NCBI GenBank assembly: GCA_000934455.1
Contig: KN884096.1
Location: 77,164-110,224, forward strand
Length of the DNA: 33,061 nucleotides
Source of the DNA: Apostichopus parvimensis
Lineage: Eukaryota > Echinodermata > Holothuroidea > Aspidochirotida > Stichopodidae
Direction of reading: 5' to 3'
Shown here: piece after piece, positions 26,655-33,061 of the stretch
How the letters are laid out: every line of letters begins with the position of its first letter
Numbering within the stretch: the stretch's first letter is position 1
Position numbers and translations under genes: made by a program
The notes under the pieces: generated by a model
Databases searched by the model: none
Told to the model about the DNA's origin: nothing
The model's input: only the letters and a program-made list of their open reading frames with translations

Positions 26655-28114
26655 TGATATAAGGTTACAAGTTTTATAAACTTGTGTACACCTCTAATGT
26701 TCTGCTGACTTGAATTCGTATTGGGGTAATGGAGATCAAAAGTGAAATGCTTATAAAAAGGGACAAGCCGCTTACTGGATTTGATTTAGCATCTAATGTA
26801 GTTCCTGAGCAACTGGTAACGTCTGTGATGGTGACAAAGGACTTCAAATCTTAGCATGCTAAAATTGAAAGAAGTTTCCAGAAGTCGATTTCCTGAAGGC
26901 TCTGATGCTTCAAATTATTCCCATAGCTATGAATAGTACTTGTTGACTCTTCTAAACAACATATTGTACTCTATGTAACTCCATGTTATTCTGGTGTTAC
27001 TGGTGTCTGTGATGATACGCTCTAGGAATTCTTCTGCCAGCTTCTGTTTGGCCAGGTCATTATGTCTTAACTTTTACGCATTCATCCAGTCTGCCTTCTA
27101 GACTTAAATTTCCGAGGACTGTAATCACAGTTGTACAGTGTATACATTAACCTTTCAGTTTAATATATTCGACTAAATCTGGGAGACTATTGGATACTCA
27201 GAAGGTTCACAGTAGATTTAACAAGCCTAAAAATTGCTAATACTAAGTTTCTAGAAGCACTCTCGTGGAGATTCCAAGACGTGCGAGTGTTTACTTTTTT
27301 TCCTTCCACATATTAGGGAATTATCCAGTTACACACTTTTATGAAACTTGTGATCTTTGCAACTGCTGTTGCGATTCTCATGACACTACTGAGCATATCT
27401 TTATTCTCTGTCAATTCTTTTAACATTTACAGAACTTTGTGCACAATTGTACACCATCTTAGAAAATGCTGGTATTCATTGTGACATGTATAAGATGGTA
27501 CTGATTAGATGGGGAAGGGGAATGGGAGGGGCTACGAGGGGGACGGAAGTAGTGCAAGCCCGAATGCCATTCTTACCACCTATTTATAACATTTTAATTA
27601 ACCCAAAGGAACCTACAGTTTAAGACAAAATAAACAATTTCAACACCATACCTAAGCATAATTATTAATTTCAGGATATCTGGATTCACATGTAAAGGAG
27701 GACACCTTGTTATTGACATTTTTAAGGAATAACACTTTCAATCAAAGCAAAATTGAAAATTTCTGGATGAAAGATTCTTCTATTGAAATTAGCCATTTTA
27801 TGGGATACTAGTGCAGTCTTTTAAGGGTGGGTGATCAACAAGACAAACTTTTACTATTGCTGAGTTTTGCTTCAAATGCATCAAGTTACCCAACATCTTA
27901 AAGACATCAACATTGTAAAACAATCCTCTCCCCTGGTTGTCTCCCACCCTCTCTCTCCCCCCCCCCTTCTCCTGACATCCAATGGTAATGGTTTTTTTCT
28001 TTCTATAGAAAATTTACTTTTAACAAGAAAAAAGACACATGAATTTGCTCTTAGGTTTCTCAATTATATTTGAACTCACACATGACAGTCTTTAAGTCTC
28101 TGCTTTGTTTCTGA
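26655..28114. other. Intergenic DNA between RPL22 and enolase
   Basis: AT-rich, mostly unique-looking sequence with a G-rich run near 27510-27545 and a C run at 27957-27966. I see no coding sequence or known repeat. Confidence 0.65.
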
Positions 28115-28134
28115 CGAGTAATTTACAATTTTTC

Positions 28135-28140
28135 TTTATT
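28135..28140 (-). terminator. RPL22 poly(A) signal
   Basis: AATAAA read on the - strand, 61 bases past the RPL22 stop codon, followed by a T-rich and G/T-containing stretch. A 3' UTR of under 100 bases is normal for ribosomal protein mRNAs. Confidence 0.8.
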
Positions 28141-28201
28141 TTAAATTTACTCAAAATAGACAATGCAATGCCATAGCTGCCGAGTGGCTCATATTAATAG
28201 C

Positions 28202-31200
28202 TTAGTCTTCCTCTTCGGATTCATCAGACTCCTGGTTGATCTGGAAGTATCGGAGTTCGTACGTCTCCTTGTCTGATGCCACCACTCGCAGCCAATCCCT
28301 AAGGTTGTTCTTTTTAAGATACTTCTTTGTGAGGTATTTCAGGTACCTGTGAAGGGATGCAATAAATAAAATATATCAAATTGGATACAAAAGCCCCACT
28401 TTTTACAAACAGCAATAGTTACAGGTTGCTAACAGAATGCACAAAATGCAGTTTTGTCTGTTAATCATATATTTTATTGAGGGTAACTCGGTAAGCCCAC
28501 AGCTTATCTTCCAATCTGAGTCCTTCATCTTAAAGGCATTGAAGACTCGCCCCAAACCTTTACTTTCAACAACACTTGGAAAATGAGGTAAATATGTGAG
28601 AAGCGACCAGGCTGGATACACAGCTCCCTTAACAATCTGTCAGCCTACTGTGCATCTTGCAACACCTTCCACACACAATATCAGATCTCTGCTCTCACCT
28701 TTTTGAAAAATCAAACTCTGTGGTGATGGTGAGCTTGCTCTTCTTCCGCTCGATGCTCAGACCGGTGAAGTTCTTCGTCTTCCCGTCTACCTTGATGCGA
28801 TCCTGGAGAAACGTCTCCTATAGGGTCCACAGAGTACCAGAGAGAAAAGAGGTCGAGATTAGGGAAGTTGGCCCTAACCTCTAACCAGCCATACAGAAAA
28901 TATGGCCGGCTGAGTCTTATCTAGGGAAGGTGTCCCTAAGTTGGACTAGGAATACAAGTACTCCTAACCCATAGAACAAGCTGGTTAGTAAAATGGTTTA
29001 AAAAAAAACATCTGTAAAGGACAATATTTATTCCATTAATCATGATGAATTACCATCGATGGAAACAAAACATTCTGCTCTAGATAGAGCTTCTGGTGAG
29101 TAAATCCATGCCATTGGTCAGACAGACATCAACAAAGAGATCAAGCCTAGTGTAGATGAAAGGATTTGTACTCATAGGGCATTGTGGTCAAGTGGTTAAG
29201 GCAGTGGACTTGTGATCTAAGGATTACAGGTTCGAGCCCTGGCCAGATCATTGTGTTGTGTCCTTGGGCAAGGCACTTTATCTCCATTGCCTCTCTTCAC
29301 CCAGGTGTATAAATGGGGACTTGCGAGGTGACTTGTAAATATAGTTGCGTGCGCCGGTTTGTGGCTGCACCCTATGGGAAGTCCCCCAGGGGACACGTGG
29401 CTGTGGTGCACTGTTGTGCCCCAGGAGAGATTGTTTGAATTGTGCACACTTTGGTGTATAGGTGTGACAAGTTACCAATGACCAAGGTTAATTGTAAAGC
29501 GCATAGAACTTGTGGATTATGCGCTATATAAATAACGGCGTAATAATAATTATATAGCATCAGTGGCAGGTTCTTAACTGTCAGAAGTCTGTCTGACATT
29601 GTGACAACTATTCAGTCTATCATAATCTGACGTCACATTTAGTATGGCTATAGTATAGCTTCATGTATAGTATAGCTTCATCCATAATAAAATTGCACAA
29701 TATGTAATGGTTAATACACAATATGTCAGAATGACTTCTTCACAGTAATTCAAGATACCCTGCAGAAGGTTGTAAAGCAAGTTGAAAAGCTGCATTGTCT
29801 ATTTAGCTCTAACACTGAGTCACTCTGACAAAGCAACGTATATAATACATGCAACACACAATTGGATACTGCCCAATCAAACCAAAGAGAGGTCTATTTA
29901 GGAGGCTACCATTATATGGCTACCCCTAATTGACATGGACAAGTGTTTCACAGAAAATTGTGCATCGCACAAATTTACTATTTGTAAGGTTCATTGCCTA
30001 AGACTGGCTGATTGTAAAAAAAAAATAGACTAAAAAAAAAATGCAGCTTTACAATATTGTCAGTGGCCATTTGTAGACTTTTTTAGCAGTAATTTATGCA
30101 ATAAAGATGGCCTTAATATGTATACAAACTTACAAAGTTAGCAGAGTCCATGATGCCATCTTCAACAGGCATGGTGCAGTCAATGGTGAACTTGTAGGTC
30201 ACCTTCTTCTTCTTGGCCCCCTTCTGGACGGGCAACTTTCTGGGTCTCTTCGACTTTCCCTAGTGAAATGACAACAGAGAATTGGCTGAACAAAAATCCA
30301 AAACAAACAAACAGCACATAGGCACAAAACTAAATATCCTGCAAACATAACATTTGGATGTGAGCCAATTATGGAATATTCTGTACGTTTTATAGTGGCT
30401 ATTGTTGCTGGAGGCAAAATCATTATTAGATATATTACTTCATAAATGCTTTTGAGACTGACACATCTCCCTAACACCAACAGGATATTATATGCTGGAG
30501 TGGGAGAAGTGGTGGGGAAATAATAATTAGATATATTACTTCATAAATTCTTTATTACAGAAAACCATATCCTAACAGTATATTCTTCTCTACAGGCAGA
30601 GTTATGGTTGTGATCATTGATGATTAGGGGAAGAATGTTTGCCTTGAGTCAGAGTTGCAGAGGAGAACTCAAACAACCTGAATCACTAGAATTAGTGGTA
30701 GCATTAATTTTTTATGAGAGTCACAGTGAAATATTAACACAGCTTGACTTCAACTCCTGCAAAAAAGATACCTTCTGAAAGGTGGGGTATTTTATAATTA
30801 CACCCAAACTTGTAGGCAGAACTGGATGTTCTTAAACTGAATTGCCTTATCTTGAAGGCATCTACATTTGTCTTGCTGATAATTGAATAAAATGATGGTA
30901 TAAATGATGTAAATCCTAAAACGTGGATTGATTTATAATCCAATATGGTACAGTAAACCACAGAGAATAATCTTACCAACCAACAAGCTATTTGTCCTAC
31001 TGTTGTGTAGGTCTTACTTAGCTTAAAATTGAAAAGATTTTCATTGAGTGAAAAAGAAATGAATGGACATGAGGAAGATCTTGAAAACAATATGTAACTT
31101 TTGGAAAGGCCTAGTATTTCATTTCATAGAAGGGATGCCCAGCCTAACTGGGAAGGAGAATGAAATTATCTTCTTTAACTAAGTTTTAAGTCAAATGGCC

Positions 31201-31912
31201 CAACCAAGGAATTTGGATGATGTTCAACTGATTGCAACCCATCGAGTTTTCTAGACTAACCTAGTTATCAAATTTATTTACAAATTTACCTAGTTATCAA
31301 ATTTATCAAATTTATTTCTCATATGGCATACAAAACTGAAGTACACGTTTTACTTAATTAAAATGAGGAATGATTATTTATATACTGTATGGTGGACACT
31401 AGGAAAAACGATGCTGACCAGGTGGTGCTAAAAGAAAAGATAGGTTTTATAGTTTTTTTTACATCACATGTCTATCTAACACTTCGATCATAGAGGGAGT
31501 TGGAATTGAGATTATCCAAATAGTTCAGTTGTTTATCGATGTTATTTTTCATGTGAAATTGAATTTTGTTACACGCCGAATGAAGGCTCATACAGCATAG
31601 ACTGTCAAGGCCAATACTAACTAGTAAGTTAATACATAGTAAGTTAATACAATACGGCATCGACACGTGGGTAACGAAGGCACACTGTACAGTATGTACC
31701 AGCCTAACCAATCCTGACAAAAATTCAACGCAAGGCGAAAATATTTTTTTCACAATCTTGCCTTCAATTTTTCCTTTACCTAAATACCTTAAATACTTAT
31801 TTATTTCACAAATAATATATCAAAGAAGATCTGAGAATCAATTGAGAGCGGAAAATGTAGCAGAATTTCATGCTTTTGAGGGAAATGTGAACAAGTTATT
31901 TACCACAGTCAT
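28202..31912 (-). CDS. RPL22: 60S ribosomal protein L22 (eL22)
   Basis: Exons in transcript order: 31912-31904 (tentative), 30259-30134, 28817-28699, 28346-28202, with TAA at 28204-28202. Introns are GT-AG and phases match; joined length is 399 nt, 132 residues plus stop. The second exon encodes a basic N-terminal region ([11 protein letters not shown], then GAKKKK) and [14 protein letters not shown]. The third has [13 protein letters not shown] and the core [10 protein letters not shown]. The last has [20 protein letters not shown], then YELRYFQIN and an acidic end ESDESEEED, all hallmarks of eL22. The protein binds 28S rRNA on the large ribosomal subunit; vertebrate L22 also binds viral EBER RNA. 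The start exon, ATG ACT GTG followed by donor GTAAAT, is inferred: it gives M-T-V, as human L22 begins M-A-P-V before its first intron. The last three exons are certain; the start is about even odds. Confidence 0.95.
28530..28558. mobile_element. Tip of MITE family B
   Basis: Matches the first 29 bases of the family B copies at 8851 and 15416 (TTAAAGGCATTGAAGACTCG, then CCCCAAACC), then diverges at once. It is either a truncated copy or a related element that shares only the terminal sequence. It is in the last RPL22 intron. Confidence 0.75.
28818..30133. other. RPL22 intron 2
   Basis: Holds the tRNA-derived SINE at 29177-29552, a doubled TATAGTATAGCTTCAT at about 29649-29680, and AT-rich unique sequence. 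No snoRNA-like C/D or H/ACA signature was recognised by eye. Confidence 0.65.
29177..29552 (+). mobile_element. tRNA-derived SINE, apparently full length
   Basis: The head starts GGGCATTGTGG, with A box TGGTCAAGTGG at 29185-29195 and B box GGTTCGAGCCC at 29229-29239. The body includes TGTCCTTGGGCAAGGCACTT and TCTTCACCCAGGTGTATAAA, both common in animal tRNA-SINEs. The tail has ATTGTAAAGCGC, a hairpin with arms AGCGCATA (29498-29505) and TATGCGCT (29518-29525), and an AATAAT-rich end. It is about 376 bp, antisense to RPL22 in its intron. No clear target duplication was found. It is not a functional tRNA because no acceptor stem or anticodon arm can be drawn. Confidence 0.88.
30260..31903. other. 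RPL22 intron 1, with small repeats
   Basis: Contains an exact 23 bp direct repeat (30425-30447 and 30526-30548, core ATTAGATATATTACTTCATA) about 100 bases apart, and doubled short words such as ATCAAATTTATTT near 31267-31318. The rest is AT-rich. No gene was seen. Confidence 0.6.
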
Positions 31913-32020
31913 TGTGAATTGGATTCTTGAGTGCAAAGGTCGATTTCAGTCGTAAAAGGTCAAATGTAACCTACTCCGCTTCCGCGGCCTCTCGAAACCT
32001 CAGACAAGAAAGAAGTGAGC
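31913..32020 (-). promoter_or_regulatory. Probable RPL22 5' UTR and TOP-type transcription start
   Basis: Upstream of the inferred ATG the - strand has CCTTTTACG at 31959-31951 and, farther up, CTTCTTTCTTG at 32015-32005. Either could be the 5' terminal oligopyrimidine start usual for ribosomal protein mRNAs, which couples their translation to growth signalling (mTOR-LARP1). The first would give a 5' UTR of about 46 bases. GC-rich GAGGCCGCGGAAGCGGAG lies between them. Confidence 0.4.
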
Positions 32021-33061
32021 TTTATGTCTTTTAAAGTGAATTTTACCCAATCATTACTTGAATAAATATTTAAAAATCATTAATTTTATATCTATCTTAA
32101 TTTTGAAGGAGAGTTTGGAGTTCAGGTAAGTAACTTTTCCCCTCCTAAGGGCGTAACACTGGGGATCGTTTTTCTGGCAACAGTGGAATTTGACGTATCG
32201 AGCCTAACCGCGTACTGTAGTGGCAAATAGTGTAATAGCCTAACGTAATTATTGCTAATGCTAATATACCAATTACCATGGTGTGAAGTTAGGCCTACCC
32301 AGATACTGCATCTTTCTTTTGCAAACCTAAGTTAATATAACTTGGGTACTCATTTTTCAGCGTTTAGACCTAACCCTCACATTAAGTACAAAGATTTAAG
32401 TCACTGGCAAACGTCATTGGATGGATTCAACAAAGAACTAACACTAGTACAGTCGTACTCCTAGTGTCAGACAGAGTCTGACTCTGAGGCAAAGACGCAG
32501 AGTTTTGGGTAAAAATTATTCATAGTGAATTTGGTAGAGATATGTAAGTTTAAAAACAATATGGGAAGATGTCATGAGCATATGATGAAATCATTTCCCC
32601 CAAAGTTTTCAATGTTGTGACTGTGAGTTAACCAAGGAACTGCATCTTCCTGTGATCGAATTGGTTGATATAGGGCATGACAGTATGAGTAGGCCTAATA
32701 GTAATAGTAAATTAGTACAGTAATTTCATCTTCCATATTCATTCCTCCAACCAATCCCCCTCTCCTCATGAAGAAGGTTAAAGATATGCAAACCCCTAAC
32801 TATTATTATTGGTGTATTCAGTAGCATGGTGGGCTCATAATTGACGCACTTAAGGATTTGATCAACTATGTCTATCAAGGAAAAAGCCAAATCACTCAAC
32901 TTTATGCATTTTTCATAGGTGTATTTCCTCAGGAATGTAATGATCTCAAAATATTTATTGTCCAGTGCCTACACAACGTACAATTGAGCAGAACTTGACC
33001 ACAAAATGTCTGCAGTGTCAAGTTCTTTCATACCCCTAAATTGACACATTTGTCGATAAGC
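32021..33061. other. DNA upstream of RPL22, no gene recognised
   Basis: AT-rich with TAGGCCTA-like words. A good + strand donor, TTCAG followed by GTAAGTAAC near 32126, could belong to a divergent non-coding first exon sharing the RPL22 promoter, but nothing else supports it. Confidence 0.4.

Noticed and set aside
29177-29260. tRNA gene
   Set aside because: A and B boxes are present, but no acceptor stem or anticodon arm can be drawn, and a SINE body and tail follow.
32100-32135. First exon of a gene divergent from RPL22
   Set aside because: Only a consensus donor supports it; no start codon context or downstream exon was found before the window ends.

Overview
This window looks like genomic DNA from an invertebrate animal, probably a deuterostome and possibly an echinoderm such as a sea cucumber. 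The grounds are intron-rich genes with standard GT-AG splice sites, AT-rich non-coding DNA with many long C or G runs, frequent TAGGCCTA-like words, and many small non-autonomous transposons and minisatellites in introns. The species assignment is inference. A run of 50 N at 18680-18729 marks an assembly gap.

Layout. Three protein genes are supported. (1) At 798-3401 on the + strand lie the last four exons of a multi-pass membrane acyltransferase of the nose-resistant-to-fluoxetine (NRF-6) type; its 5' part is outside the window. (2) At 7837-24481 on the - strand is a complete enolase gene. Thirteen coding exons join to exactly 434 codons plus a stop, with every catalytic and metal-binding residue present. 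(3) At 28202-31912 on the - strand is ribosomal protein L22 (RPL22), with three certain exons and a likely three-codon first exon; joined it gives 132 residues. Genes 1 and 2 converge tail to tail across about 2.6 kb of repeat-rich DNA. Enolase and RPL22 lie head to tail on the same strand about 3.6 kb apart.

Non-coding content. The enolase introns carry several unrelated tandem arrays: a purine-rich array of about 165 bp units (intron 4), a dimeric array of about 115 bp (intron 3), a 34 bp unit rich in GTGATATCAC palindromes, and an array of about 107 bp ending in a long inverted repeat (both intron 2). They also carry mobile elements. Two copies of one MITE family have 11 bp inverted ends and perfect, different 6 bp target duplications. 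Two copies plus a tip of another family have TTAA ends. A SINE/LINE 3' tail has a conserved hairpin, and a degenerate hammerhead-like motif lies nearby. A full tRNA-derived SINE sits in RPL22 intron 2. Other tandem arrays lie in the NRF-6-like gene and in the intergenic DNA near 5.0-5.9 kb.

Function. Enolase (glycolysis) and RPL22 (60S ribosomal subunit) are housekeeping genes; the acyltransferase is a membrane lipid or acyl-transfer enzyme of unknown substrate. I see no operon-like or defence-like system. The most interesting content is the small transposon families with intact target duplications, the covarying tail hairpins, and the enolase-RPL22 linkage.
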